NCBI RefSeq assembly: GCF_010122465.1
Contig: NZ_WLZY01000001.1
Span: 1,273,010-1,337,009, forward strand
DNA: 64,000 nucleotides
DNA from: Phytoactinopolyspora mesophila
GTDB taxonomy: Bacteria; Actinomycetota; Actinomycetes; Jiangellales; Jiangellaceae
Direction: 5' to 3'
Of this stretch, positions 8,616-16,636 are shown one piece after another (the first letter of the stretch is position 1; each line of letters opens with the position of its first letter). The notes beneath the pieces were generated by a model. The model saw only the letters and a list, made by a program, of their open reading frames with translations. It made no database searches and was not told the DNA's origin. Made by a program: the position numbers and the translations under genes.

Positions 8616-8993
8616 GTGAGCAGAGAGGTCATCGACGGCCTGAAGTTCGGTAAAGGTGACGTATTCGACATCAACTGCCCAGCCCGGACCATCCTCGACC
8701 ACGTGACGAGCCGCTGGGGTGTGCTCGTCCTGGCCGCACTCTCCCAAGGGCCGATGCGTTTCAGCGAGCTCCGCCGCCGCGTCACCGGGGTGAGCGAGAA
8801 GATGCTGAGCCAGACGCTTCGCACGCTGGTGTCAGATGGCTTCATCGGCCGGGAGGTCACACCGGCCGTTCCGCCCCAGGTGTCGTACAGCCTGACCCCG
8901 CTCGGTGCTGATCTGGCGCAACGCGTCGTCGAACTGGTCAATTGGATTGATCACCACGTCGCCGACCCCAGGTTGGCAACCAGCAACCCATGA
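8616..8993 (+). CDS. HxlR family winged-helix transcriptional regulator
   Basis: A 125-residue protein with the HxlR winged helix: CPARTILDHVTSRWGVLVL, RFSELRRRVTGVSEKMLSQTLRTL and the wing VSYSLTPLGADL. Cys21 sits at the start of the domain, where redox-sensing HxlR/QorR/YodB-type regulators carry their reactive cysteine. GTG start at 8616 with GGGAG 5 nt upstream. It probably represses the divergent NmrA-type reductase gene and itself. Its TGA stop is the first codon of Pal-B copy 2. Confidence 0.9.
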   Translation: MSREVIDGLKFGKGDVFDINCPARTILDHVTSRWGVLVLAALSQGPMRFSELRRRVTGVSEKMLSQTLRTLVSDGFIGREVTPAVPPQVSYSLTPLGADLAQRVVELVNWIDHHVADPRLATSNP

Positions 8994-9043
8994 TCATGAA
9001 GACTTATTGACCGATACGGTTGCTTAGTGTTCATGATCATGGG
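8990..9043. repeat. Pal-B copy 2 (hairpin overlapping HxlR stop)
   Basis: Outer arms CATGATCATGAA and TTCATGATCATG, with a degenerate inner stem (TTGACCGATACGGTTGC). The TGA stop of the HxlR gene is embedded in the left arm. It lies between two same-strand genes, so a terminator or REP-like role is plausible. Confidence 0.8.
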
Positions 9044-9063
9044 GTAAGTATGCTGACGGCACT

Positions 9064-9570
9064 ATGCGACTCGAACGGCTCCGCCCAGATCACGCACAAG
9101 CGCTGCTGACCTTCGAGCAAGAAAACCGGGCGTACTTCGCCAGGTCAGTGCCGGATCGCGGGGATGCGTATTTCGCCGAGTTCAGCGCCCGCCATCATGC
9201 GCTCCTCGACGAGCAGGACACTGGCTCGATCCACTTCCACCTCGTACTCGACGAGGACGACGTCGTCGTGGGCCGGGTCAACCTGGTGGACGTCGCCGGC
9301 GGCACGGCCGAACTGGGCTACCGGATCGCCGAAAGCGCCAGCGGCAAAGGCGTGGCGAAGGCAGCCGTCCGAGAGGTATGCAGGCTGGCCGCTGAGACAT
9401 ATGAGCTGGTCACCCTCACCGCCGTCACCACCCATGACAACCCGGCGTCCAAGGCCGTGCTCGAGGGTAGCGGCTTCACCGCCGTCGAAGACATCATCGC
9501 CGACGGTCGTCCCGGTGTCCGGTACCAGCTCCACCTCCCCGCCCCAGCTCCCCATGATCATGAACACTAG
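9064..9570 (+). CDS. GNAT family N-acetyltransferase (RimJ/RimL type)
   Basis: A 168-residue protein whose N-terminus (MRLERLRPDHAQALLTFEQENRAYFARSVP in outline) is typical of RimJ/RimL-like GNATs. GTAELGYRIAESASGKGVAKAAV carries the acetyl-CoA loop SGKGVA, and LTAVTTHDNPASKAVLEGSGF the C-terminal helix. It is likely a ribosomal-protein or small-molecule acetyltransferase. The last five residues, HDHEH, are encoded by the left arm of Pal-B copy 3 and the stop TAG lies inside that hairpin, so the element has supplied the end of the gene. Confidence 0.88.
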   Translation: MRLERLRPDHAQALLTFEQENRAYFARSVPDRGDAYFAEFSARHHALLDEQDTGSIHFHLVLDEDDVVVGRVNLVDVAGGTAELGYRIAESASGKGVAKAAVREVCRLAAETYELVTLTAVTTHDNPASKAVLEGSGFTAVEDIIADGRPGVRYQLHLPAPAPHDHEH

Positions 9571-9605
9571 GTGACCGTATTGGTCAACTAGTGTTCATGA
9601 TCATC
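9555..9605. repeat. Pal-B copy 3 (hairpin supplying a GNAT stop codon)
   Basis: The arms TGATCATGAACACTAG and CTAGTGTTCATGATCA are almost perfect, with inner GTGACC...GGTCA. The upstream GNAT frame runs into the left arm and stops at TAG within it. Almost identical to copy 1. Confidence 0.85.
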
Positions 9606-9709
9606 AGGCGGGCCGATGAATTCGGCCCACTGACATGGTCAGTAAGGGTGAGGTTTTCGAGCCTCGGCACTATCAAGGCGCAGAGATCGATCCAGAAGGA
9701 GTGAGATCA

Positions 9710-10525
9710 GTGTTGCTCAACGACAAGGTGGCCGTGGTGTACGGCGGCGGCGGCTTCGTGGGCGGGGCCGTGGCCAGGTCGTTCGCGGCCGAAGGCGCGC
9801 GCGTCTTCCTGGCAGGGCGAACCTCGGCCAAGCTGGAGAAGGTGGCTGCCGCCATCACCGACGCCGGAGGCAAGGCACATGTGGCCGTGTTAGACACGCT
9901 TGACGAGGAAGCAGTCGACCAGCATGCCGACGACGTCGCTGCCAGCGCCGGCCGGATAGACATCGCGTTCAACGCCGTCACCTTCGGCGACGTCCAGGGC
10001 GCACTCTTGATCGACATGCCGGTTTCTCACGCAACCCAACCGGTCAATGACGCGATGCGGTCACATTTCCTGACCGTGCGCGCCAATGCCCGGCACATGG
10101 CCTCGCAACGATCCGGCGTCATCATGACCTGCACGGGGTACGGTGCGCCCAGCCCTGAACTCGGCGCCACTATGGTGGCCTGGAACGTGCTCGAAGGGCT
10201 GTACCGGCAGTGGGCGTGCGAACTCGGCAGTCACGGTATCCGGGTGGCATGGTTGCGCACCGGCGGCTTCCACGAGTCGATTCTTGGCGCGGCGGACTAC
10301 ACGTCGATCTACAACTACTCCGACGGCGCCACCGTGGCCGTCGCGGATACCGTCACTGACGACTCGGTTCAGGAGATGGTCGAGGCGTTGGAAGCGGACA
10401 CCATGCTCGGCAGGCTGCCGACACTCGCCGAGGCGGGGGCGAGCGCCGTCTACCTCGCCTCCGACCACGCGCGCGGTGTCACCGCGACCGCGATCAACCT
10501 CACCAGCGGAGCCATGCCGGACTGA
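9710..10525 (+). CDS. SDR family oxidoreductase lacking the usual YxxxK pair
   Basis: A 271-residue Rossmann protein opening LLNDKVAVVYGGGGFVGGAVARSF, the NAD(P) motif GGGGFVGG in place of TGxxxGxG. It continues through RIDIAFNAVTFGD (NAG-like) to ASDHARGVTATAINLTSGAMPD, the normal SDR end. Where classical SDRs have Tyr-xxx-Lys it reads GATMVAWNVLEGLYRQWA, so the catalytic Tyr and Lys are not in their normal positions. It may be a non-classical or inactive member. GTG at 9710 is preferred because GAAGGAG ends 8 nt before it; an ATG at 9635 would add 25 unconserved residues. Confidence 0.8.
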   Translation: MLLNDKVAVVYGGGGFVGGAVARSFAAEGARVFLAGRTSAKLEKVAAAITDAGGKAHVAVLDTLDEEAVDQHADDVAASAGRIDIAFNAVTFGDVQGALLIDMPVSHATQPVNDAMRSHFLTVRANARHMASQRSGVIMTCTGYGAPSPELGATMVAWNVLEGLYRQWACELGSHGIRVAWLRTGGFHESILGAADYTSIYNYSDGATVAVADTVTDDSVQEMVEALEADTMLGRLPTLAEAGASAVYLASDHARGVTATAINLTSGAMPD

Positions 10526-10615
10526 CGTCGTGACACCCGGCGCCGGACCAACTAATAGCTGGCACCTGAGTACCGGTTCGGCGACCATAACCTGGTGGAC
10601 TACGACGATACCGCT

Positions 10616-11476
10616 TCACGACGACGGCCGGGTGACGGCTGAGCCGCCCATGATCGCCTCGATCAACGCTTCGACCGGTTTGCGCGGCGCGCGCGGGTTG
10701 GCCACCAGCGTGATATCGATGTCGCCGAGCTCCGGCAGACCCAAAGACGCTGGCAGGGCCTCGATGTCGCGCGGAATCAAGCTGGAGGGAAAGACGGCGA
10801 TGCCGATGCCCGCACGCACCGCGGCCAGCACGCCGTTGACCTGACGCGTCTTGCATGTCACCCGCCAGCTCCGGCCGGCGTCGGCGAGCACCCGCACCGC
10901 GGTGGCACGGCTCAGGCTTTGAGTCGCGTAGGTGATCAGTGGAATCGGCTCGCCCGCCGCCAGTTGAGTGCCGGGTACCCCGATCCACACCAGGCGGTCC
11001 CGCCGGACCAGCCATCCTTCCGTCTCGCCGGGCGGCTCCTTGATGAAGATCAGGTCCAGCTGATCGGCCGCCAGCCTGCGCTGCAGCGCTGCGGTCTGCG
11101 TCACGGTGAGCTCGAGGTTGAGCCGAGGATGCAGCTGGCGGAAGTCACGCAAGACGCGCGGCAGCTGAGCGATGGCGAGATCGTCGGCGGCGCCGAAGCG
11201 GAGCCTGCCTTGCATCGCCGAGCCGTTGAAGTAGCTAGCGGCTTCATCATGCGCGGCGAGAATGGTGCGGGCGAAGCCGGCCATCGCCTGGCCGTTGTCG
11301 GTCAACGTGACCGTCCGGGTGTCGCGGCTGAGCAACTGACGACCGACGCTCTCCTCGAGCCGGCGGACGTGCTGGCTGACCGTCGGCTGGCTGATGCCGA
11401 TCTGCGCCGCCGCGCCGGTGAAGCTCAGCGTCTGGGCAACGGCCAGAAATGTCCGGAGATGGACCGGATCGAACAC
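10616..11476 (-). CDS. LysR family transcriptional regulator
   Basis: About 286 residues. The winged-helix HTH is LRTFLAVAQTLSFTGAAAQIGISQPTVSQHVRRLEESVG, followed by a substrate-binding domain (GRLRFGAADDLAIAQLPRVLRDFRQLHP and later VLAAVRAGIGIAVFPSSLI). GTG at 11476 gives a normal LysR N-terminus; an ATG at 11518 is a weaker alternative. It is divergent from an MFS exporter gene with roughly 150 nt between starts, the classic arrangement for a LysR protein controlling its neighbour. The ligand is unknown. Confidence 0.87.
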   Translation of the reverse strand: MFDPVHLRTFLAVAQTLSFTGAAAQIGISQPTVSQHVRRLEESVGRQLLSRDTRTVTLTDNGQAMAGFARTILAAHDEAASYFNGSAMQGRLRFGAADDLAIAQLPRVLRDFRQLHPRLNLELTVTQTAALQRRLAADQLDLIFIKEPPGETEGWLVRRDRLVWIGVPGTQLAAGEPIPLITYATQSLSRATAVRVLADAGRSWRVTCKTRQVNGVLAAVRAGIGIAVFPSSLIPRDIEALPASLGLPELGDIDITLVANPRAPRKPVEALIEAIMGGSAVTRPSS

Positions 11477-11622
11477 GAGAACCACCAAGCGTGCCGGGAG
11501 ATGTGACGCGCAACTCATTACGAATCGCAATGACATTAATAGTAGCAATTTGTTTTGCGAATTCTGGCGCCGACACTAACGTAGAAGAGACCTACCCATT
11601 CGAAACATTCCCAGGAACCACT

Positions 11623-13443
11623 GTGACCACGGCCGATGCCGAATCCAGCCCTGCCCCTACAACTTCATCGCCCGACAGCGAGTCCGCGCCTTCACCCGAA
11701 CAGGCGCAATCCCCGCGAAAGCGCTCCTCGATCCGCGCCGCCTTCTCCGCGTTCCGGATCCGCAACTACCGCCTCTATGTGTCGTCGCAGATCCTGACCA
11801 ACAGCTGCGGCTGGATGCAACGCATCGCCCAAGACTGGCTGATGCTCACCCTGACCGGGGACGTCGCGATGGTCGGGCTGACGGTCGCGCTCCAGTTCTC
11901 CCCTATCCTCGCCTTCGGCCTCTTCGGCGGCATCATCGCCGACCGCTACGACAAGCGGCGCATCCTGATGATCACCCAGTCGATGATGGGCGTCGTCGCC
12001 CTGACCCTGGGCATCCTGACGCTGACCGGCGTCGTACAGCCATGGCACGTGCTCGCGATGGCGGCGACGCTCGGGCTGACCACCGTCGTCGACAATCCGG
12101 CCCGACAGTCCTTCGTCCCCGAACTGGTCGGGCTCAAGCACCTGCGGGCCGCGATCTCGCTCAACGCCTCGGTCTTCCAGCTCGGTGCGCTGATCGGCCC
12201 GATGCTCGCGGCCGTCGCGATCGAACTCGTCGGCGAAGGGCTGTCGTTCGTCGCCAATGCCGGTGCATGCATGGTGGCGGTCGGCCTGCTGGTGTTGATG
12301 CGCCCCCGTGAGCTGAATGCCGCGCCCGCCGTGGCGCGTGGTCGGGGGCAGTTGCGTGAAGGTCTGGCCGGTGTGCGACGCCATCCCCGGCTGCTGTGGC
12401 CCACCGTGCTGGTCGGCTTCGTCGCGATCAGCGGTGTCAATCTCGCCACTGTGCTGACCGCCTACGCCGACGAGGTCTTCGAATCCGGTGCCGGTGGTTA
12501 CGGCATGCTCAGTGCCATGGTGGCGCTCGGCGCCATCGCCGGTTCGCTGGCTACCACGCAGCGCAGCGCACGGCTACGCCAGCTCGTGTTCGGAGCCGCC
12601 GCGATCGGGGCGCTCGAGATCACCGCCGCCACCATGGGGCATCAGGTCTTGTTCGCCGCCGTTCTCGTCGCCGTCGGCATGGCGATCTTGATGTACCTGA
12701 CCTCGAGCAACGCCTTGGTGCAGTCCACCTCGGCGCCAACCATGCGCGGGAGGGTGATGGCGCTGTACATCGTCGTCCTCCTCGGTGCGCAAGCACTGTC
12801 CGGAGTGCTGATCGGCGCCGTGGCCTCGACGTTCGGGCCGCAGGTGGCCATGGCGGCGTGTGGAGCGGGGCCACTGATCGGCGCTGTCGTGATCGGCGTG
12901 CTGCTGGCCCGGCGTGGACGGCTCAGTGCCCGGGTCGTCCTGCGCAACCGGCCGGGCCGGGGGTTCGTCTATATCGTTCCCCAGAGCCGCCCGGCTGGTG
13001 GTGGCCACTCGCCCGCTGGCTGGTGGGCCATGCGCCTGCGCAATACCCGTATTCGGCGGGGCCTGCCGCGACCCGCTGCCATCAGAAACGCACGGATCCG
13101 GCCCAGCCGGCGTCCGGACCTTGGAAACGCGGGGATCAGGCCCAGCCGCATGCAACGGGCCTCGCTGCCCCGCCGCCAATCCCGTCCCACACCGCCGGTC
13201 ACGAGCACGCGCGGTTTCACCCCGCCGCGGCCACCCCGAACGCTCCAGCCCGCGGAGATTCGGCGCGGCCAGGTCCGCCCGAGCCAGATCCGAACCAGCC
13301 AGGTCCGAGCCAGCCAGATCCGACCAAGCCAAATCCGCCCAAGCCAAATCCGAGCCAGCCAGATCCGACCAAGCCAAATCCGCCCTGGTCAGCCCGACCA
13401 ACCTCACCCGCGCGGCGAGCACCCGCAAGACCTTCCCCGGTGA
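11623..13443 (+). CDS. MFS transporter (EntS/DUF894 type) with long repetitive C-terminal tail
   Basis: Residues of the conserved part read SAFRIRNYRLYVSSQILTNSCGWMQRIAQDWLML through VVIGVLLARRGRLSARVVL, about 12 membrane helices of the enterobactin-exporter-like MFS group. GGIIADRYDKRRILM is the A-motif. GTG at 11623 with AGGA upstream gives a 606-residue protein; other starts upstream are possible. The conserved fold ends near 12960. The following 160 codons are Arg/Pro/Ser-rich and include a 15-bp tandem repeat, and the stop TGA is the first arm of Pal-C copy 1. A frameshift near 12950 is possible, because the third forward frame gives a smoother Pro/Ala-rich tail. Probably a drug or siderophore exporter controlled by the LysR gene. 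Confidence 0.8.
   Translation: MTTADAESSPAPTTSSPDSESAPSPEQAQSPRKRSSIRAAFSAFRIRNYRLYVSSQILTNSCGWMQRIAQDWLMLTLTGDVAMVGLTVALQFSPILAFGLFGGIIADRYDKRRILMITQSMMGVVALTLGILTLTGVVQPWHVLAMAATLGLTTVVDNPARQSFVPELVGLKHLRAAISLNASVFQLGALIGPMLAAVAIELVGEGLSFVANAGACMVAVGLLVLMRPRELNAAPAVARGRGQLREGLAGVRRHPRLLWPTVLVGFVAISGVNLATVLTAYADEVFESGAGGYGMLSAMVALGAIAGSLATTQRSARLRQLVFGAAAIGALEITAATMGHQVLFAAVLVAVGMAILMYLTSSNALVQSTSAPTMRGRVMALYIVVLLGAQALSGVLIGAVASTFGPQVAMAACGAGPLIGAVVIGVLLARRGRLSARVVLRNRPGRGFVYIVPQSRPAGGGHSPAGWWAMRLRNTRIRRGLPRPAAIRNARIRPSRRPDLGNAGIRPSRMQRASLPRRQSRPTPPVTSTRGFTPPRPPRTLQPAEIRRGQVRPSQIRTSQVRASQIRPSQIRPSQIRASQIRPSQIRPGQPDQPHPRGEHPQDLPR
13268..13387. repeat. 15-bp tandem repeat, eight units
   Basis: Eight imperfect copies of a 15-bp unit resembling GCCAGATCCGACCAA. 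In the MFS frame they encode (R)PSQI/RASQI repeats. In the third forward frame they encode QPDPT/KPNPP. On the minus strand they encode ADLAW/SDLAG pentapeptides, matching the A(D/N)Lxx rule of pentapeptide-repeat proteins. Confidence 0.85.
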
Positions 13444-13526
13444 TCGTCAGTGCGTTGTGGTCGCTATCCCACGAATCTCGGTGCTAAATGTCGCATTTGT
13501 GGAACCACAACGCACTGACGATCACC
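13439..13526. repeat. Pal-C copy 1 between convergent MFS and GNAT genes
   Basis: The terminal inverted repeats GGTGATCGTCAGTGCGTTGTGG (left, first 20 bases conserved) and its complement on the right enclose about 42 bp of non-palindromic interior. The TGA stops of both convergent genes lie in the two TGATC ends. The second copy, at 14833, carries the interior in inverted orientation. Confidence 0.85.
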
Positions 13527-14091
13527 GAGAGGTGCGCGCCACGAGCCACTCCTCCCGAGTGATCTGGTAGCGCACCTCGCCCAATTCGGTGCCAGGCAGG
13601 GGGTTGTCGAACTCGACGTGGAAGGTCTCGATGTGGCGCATGCCGCATTTCTCCATGACCCGCCGTGATCCCGCATTGACGAACATGGTCTCGGCAACGA
13701 CGCGCTCGGCCTCCAGCTCGGCAAACGCATAGTTGATCATTGCCTGGCTTCCTTCGGTGGCCAAGCCCGCGCCCCAATGCGCAGTGCGCAACCTGTACCC
13801 GAGCTCCGGTGCCGCGGGACCGTCGGCGCCCACAGCCAGGCTGAACCAACCGACGAACGTGCTGTCGGCAAGCTCGGCGATCAGCTGGCCGTGCCGGGGG
13901 TACACCTCGTACGCCTTCAGCAGGATTTCTACCTCGGCCACCACCTGCTCCCGGGTGGGTGGTCGCCAGTCGAGATACCGCATCACGCCGTCGTCGTTGT
14001 TGAGTAAGACCAGCCGGTCGACATCGGAACGGGTCACCTGCCGAAGCGCCATACGTTCTGTACGCAGAAGAGGTTCCGTCACGGCCGCCAT
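13522..14091 (-). CDS. GNAT family N-acetyltransferase (RimJ/RimL type)
   Basis: A 189-residue RimJ/RimL-like protein: LLRTERMALRQVTRSDVDRLVLLNND, then APELGYRLRTAHWGAGLATEGSQAMINYAF, where WGAGLATE is the acetyl-CoA loop, and AETMFVNAGSRRVMEKCGMRHI. Close family members acetylate ribosomal proteins or aminoglycoside-like substrates. ATG at 14091. The stop TGA is the right end of Pal-C copy 1, so the element forms the shared 3' boundary with the MFS gene. Confidence 0.9.
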   Translation of the reverse strand: MAAVTEPLLRTERMALRQVTRSDVDRLVLLNNDDGVMRYLDWRPPTREQVVAEVEILLKAYEVYPRHGQLIAELADSTFVGWFSLAVGADGPAAPELGYRLRTAHWGAGLATEGSQAMINYAFAELEAERVVAETMFVNAGSRRVMEKCGMRHIETFHVEFDNPLPGTELGEVRYQITREEWLVARTSR

Positions 14092-14118
14092 CCTAAAAGC
14101 GGCGCTCTGACGGCATCC

Positions 14119-14649
14119 TCAACTGTCGGTGATGTCGGCGAACCGCCAGCTGGTCTGGCTGTAGGGGGCCTTGCCGAATCCGAACGCCGAGCGCGGCTCG
14201 ACCCTGAATACCCATGCTTCACCGGTGCCGCCGGAGTGGCGGAACGCACCGTCTGCGACGTCGAACCGCCAGGTCTCGCCGTACTTGGTCACCCAGGCCT
14301 TGGCCAGTCCGTGCAGGGTTTCCTCATCGGCCACGCGCACCGCCGTGCCTTCGACGACCAAATCCAGACCGCCGTACAGAGTGTTGGTTCCCGTCGTCAG
14401 CACAACGTGGGGGTTGCCCTGCAAATTCCGGCATTTCCGCTCCTCGGGACCGGTAGTGAAGTGCAGGGCGCCGTCTTCCCAGACCGTCAGCAGCGGTGTC
14501 ACGTGCGGGCGGCCGTCCGGGCGCACGGTCGAGATCCAGGACAGTTCGGCTTCCGCCAGGGCGCGGCGGGCCTCGGCCCACGCGACGGGCTCGGCGTCCT
14601 CGTCGCTGTAGCGGCGGTCCAGCTCGGTGGTTGGTTCATCGGTGGTCAT
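14119..14649 (-). CDS. pyridoxamine 5'-phosphate oxidase family protein (split beta-barrel FMN/F420-type)
   Basis: A 176-residue protein with AELSWISTVRPDGRPHVTPLLTVWEDGALHF, typical of the PNPOx-like split barrel, then ERKCRNLQGNPHVVLTTG and GLDLVVEGTAVRV. Members bind FMN, F420 or heme-type cofactors; in actinobacteria many are F420-dependent. ATG at 14649 follows CGGGAG. It lies 27 nt downstream of the GNAT gene start on the same strand, so the two may be cotranscribed. The cofactor cannot be decided by eye. Confidence 0.82.
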   Translation of the reverse strand: MTTDEPTTELDRRYSDEDAEPVAWAEARRALAEAELSWISTVRPDGRPHVTPLLTVWEDGALHFTTGPEERKCRNLQGNPHVVLTTGTNTLYGGLDLVVEGTAVRVADEETLHGLAKAWVTKYGETWRFDVADGAFRHSGGTGEAWVFRVEPRSAFGFGKAPYSQTSWRFADITDS

Positions 14650-14832
14650 CACGGGCTCCCGTCGTCGTGTTCGTCACCCGTACCGACCACAGCCACCGGC
14701 AAAATTCATCGGCCCGGCCCTCCTGTCCGGCTCAACAGCACGCCCCACCCCACAGCCAACCCACAGCCCGCCTCCCAACTGGGCTTCCCCTCGTATCGTG
14801 GAGACACGGCAATCCCCTGTCACTCCCGCCCA

Positions 14833-14938
14833 CCCCTTTCGGGTGATCGTCAGTACGTTGTGGCTCCACAAATCCGACAATTAGCACCGAGACCTGCCGA
14901 ATGACGACCACAACGTACTGACGATCACCCGAAAGGGG
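14833..14938. repeat. Pal-C copy 2 (inverted-repeat element)
   Basis: CCCCTTTC and GAAAGGGG extend the terminal inverted repeats to about 31 bp, followed by GTGATCGTCAGTACGTTGTG and its complement. The interior (TCCACAAATCCGACAATTAGC) is the reverse complement of the interior of copy 1. No reading frame is inside. It lies in the intergenic space between the PNPOx-like and TIGR03086 genes. Confidence 0.85.
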
Positions 14939-15074
14939 CGGGCGGCGGTGGTGCGGGGAAGGCGGGCGGGCGGGAGGGTGCGGGGAGCACGGCACGGCGG
15001 GTGCGCGCCCTCGAGGGAGCACGGCACGGCGGGTGCGCGCCCTCGACGCGAGCGCGCCCTCGACGGGTGCGCGC

Positions 15075-15659
15075 TCAGGTTGGCGCCCACGTCGGGTCAC
15101 GGCCCGTCAGCCCGAGGATCTGGTCGAGCACGGGAGCATCGGCGGGCACAGGCACACGCTCCGCGTACACCCCCATCTCCCGGCCTTGCTCGGCGGTCTT
15201 CTCCACTTCCTGATAGACAAACGCCAGGACGTCGTCGTCCCACATCACCTGCTGACCGCTCGCCCGAGCAAGATCCCAGCCGTGCACGACGAACTCCCCC
15301 ATCACCATGCCGCCGATCATCGAGGCGGGCAGATCCATCGGGCTGCCCAGCTGGGTGAGGCCCTCCCATGCCTCCGGCTGGCTCCACGATGCCGCGATCC
15401 GGCGTGACTGCCGCTCGTACGTGTCGGCCCAGCCTGCGTCGACCAGGTCAACGTCACGATCACTGTCGGCCGGCGGCGGGAACACTTCCTTACGTGCGGC
15501 GCTCTCCAGCGACGGACCCCAAAACAGCACGTGGTTGAGCAGCTTGTGTACGTCGTACTCGCTGCACGGTGTCGGTGCGCTGAGCTGACCGGCTTCGATC
15601 CCGCGGACGACCGCGATGGCCGGCGTCGCCGCCCCCTCCATGAGTGCATGCCCTCGCAT
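15075..15659 (-). CDS. TIGR03086 family (mycothiol maleylpyruvate isomerase-like) protein
   Basis: A 194-residue DinB/MDMPI-fold protein. SAPTPCSEYDVHKLLNHVL holds the CxxY/W and first metal histidine, and GEFVVHGWDLARASGQ holds the conserved HGWDLA motif with the second histidine, exactly as in TIGR03086 proteins. Probably metal-binding; the reaction is unknown. The ATG at 15659 has GGGGAGAA about 6 nt upstream; another ATG at 15692 is possible. It is divergent from an AraC regulator and the two may be functionally linked. Confidence 0.85.
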   Translation of the reverse strand: MRGHALMEGAATPAIAVVRGIEAGQLSAPTPCSEYDVHKLLNHVLFWGPSLESAARKEVFPPPADSDRDVDLVDAGWADTYERQSRRIAASWSQPEAWEGLTQLGSPMDLPASMIGGMVMGEFVVHGWDLARASGQQVMWDDDVLAFVYQEVEKTAEQGREMGVYAERVPVPADAPVLDQILGLTGRDPTWAPT

Positions 15660-15757
15660 CAGATTCTCCCCTAGACCTCGAACGGGCGTCATTGGACCGA
15701 CGGTATCCAGCACCGTCAGGGCCTGTCTTGAACAAACGCGACGGCTATCCTTCCGGT

Positions 15758-16594
15758 ATGCCGAGCGCTCGAGCCCAGCGCGACGTCCGGGAGGTCGGTG
15801 GCGCCTGGACCGGCTTCCAGCGCCATTGGTTCGCCGACGCCCATCCGGACCTCGCGCCGTTCGTCGAGCGCTACTGGTTCGTCGCCTGGGACCTGCGCGA
15901 CCAGCCTCCGTATCGCCAACTGGTCGTCCCGTACCCAAACGTGCACCTGACCTTCTTCAACGACACCACCGCGGCCGTACACGGCGTGACCCGGGGGCAC
16001 GTGGTACGTGTCTTGGAAGGCGCGGGCAGGGTGTTCGGCGCGGCGTTCCGGCCGGGCTGTTTCCGGCCGTTCCTGCGCTCCTCCGCCTCCGCGATCAGTG
16101 ATGTCTCGGTACTCACCGGCCGGTCGGTACCGGCTCAGGAAATATTGGGTCCCGACGTACCGCTGGCCGCCATGGCAGCGGCAGAAGACGAGACCGCGAT
16201 GCGCCACATCATGGACGAATTCCTTCGCGCGATTCTGCCGGCCGACGACGCGTCGGCGCAGACTGCGGCAGCCGTCGTCGCGCACATCGCCGACGATCCA
16301 CACATCACTCGCGTCGATCAGCTGGCCGACCAAGTGAACATGAGTGTCCGCGGTTTGCAGCGTCTATTCGCCGAGTACGTCGGCGTCGGCCCGAAATGGG
16401 TCATCCGCCGCTACCGGCTACATGAGGTCAGCGTGCGCCTGGACGCGGGCATCGACGTCGACTGGTCCGAACTCGCCGCCGAACTCGGATACGCCGACCA
16501 AGCGCATTTCACCCGCGACTTCACCGCCATCGTCGGCGAATCTCCGACCCGCTATGCCCAGCGGTACCCGGCTCCGCCGAGGCGTTCCGGTTGA
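15758..16594 (+). CDS. AraC family transcriptional regulator (DUF6597-type N-terminus)
   Basis: A 278-residue protein. The N-terminal domain (FVERYWFVAWDLRDQPPYRQLVVPYPNVHLTF) is the sensor typical of actinobacterial AraC proteins. The C-terminal part has two HTH motifs: ITRVDQLADQVNMSVRGLQRLFAEYVGVGPKWVIRRYRLHE and WSELAAELGYADQAHFTRDFTAIVGESPTRYAQRY. ATG at 15758 opens the conserved domain. Its likely targets are itself and the divergent TIGR03086 gene. Inducer unknown. Confidence 0.9.
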   Translation: MPSARAQRDVREVGGAWTGFQRHWFADAHPDLAPFVERYWFVAWDLRDQPPYRQLVVPYPNVHLTFFNDTTAAVHGVTRGHVVRVLEGAGRVFGAAFRPGCFRPFLRSSASAISDVSVLTGRSVPAQEILGPDVPLAAMAAAEDETAMRHIMDEFLRAILPADDASAQTAAAVVAHIADDPHITRVDQLADQVNMSVRGLQRLFAEYVGVGPKWVIRRYRLHEVSVRLDAGIDVDWSELAAELGYADQAHFTRDFTAIVGESPTRYAQRYPAPPRRSG

Positions 16595-16636
16595 TCCGCA
16601 CCGTCAGCCGCGCAGTACAGCAGGCATGATAGGCAC

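Noticed and set aside
12574-13428. Minus-strand frame starting with perfect pentapeptide repeats, considered as a real gene
   Set aside because: It begins at a TTG without ribosome binding site, and after about 60 residues it runs antisense through the conserved MFS gene. Kept only as a possible fossil.
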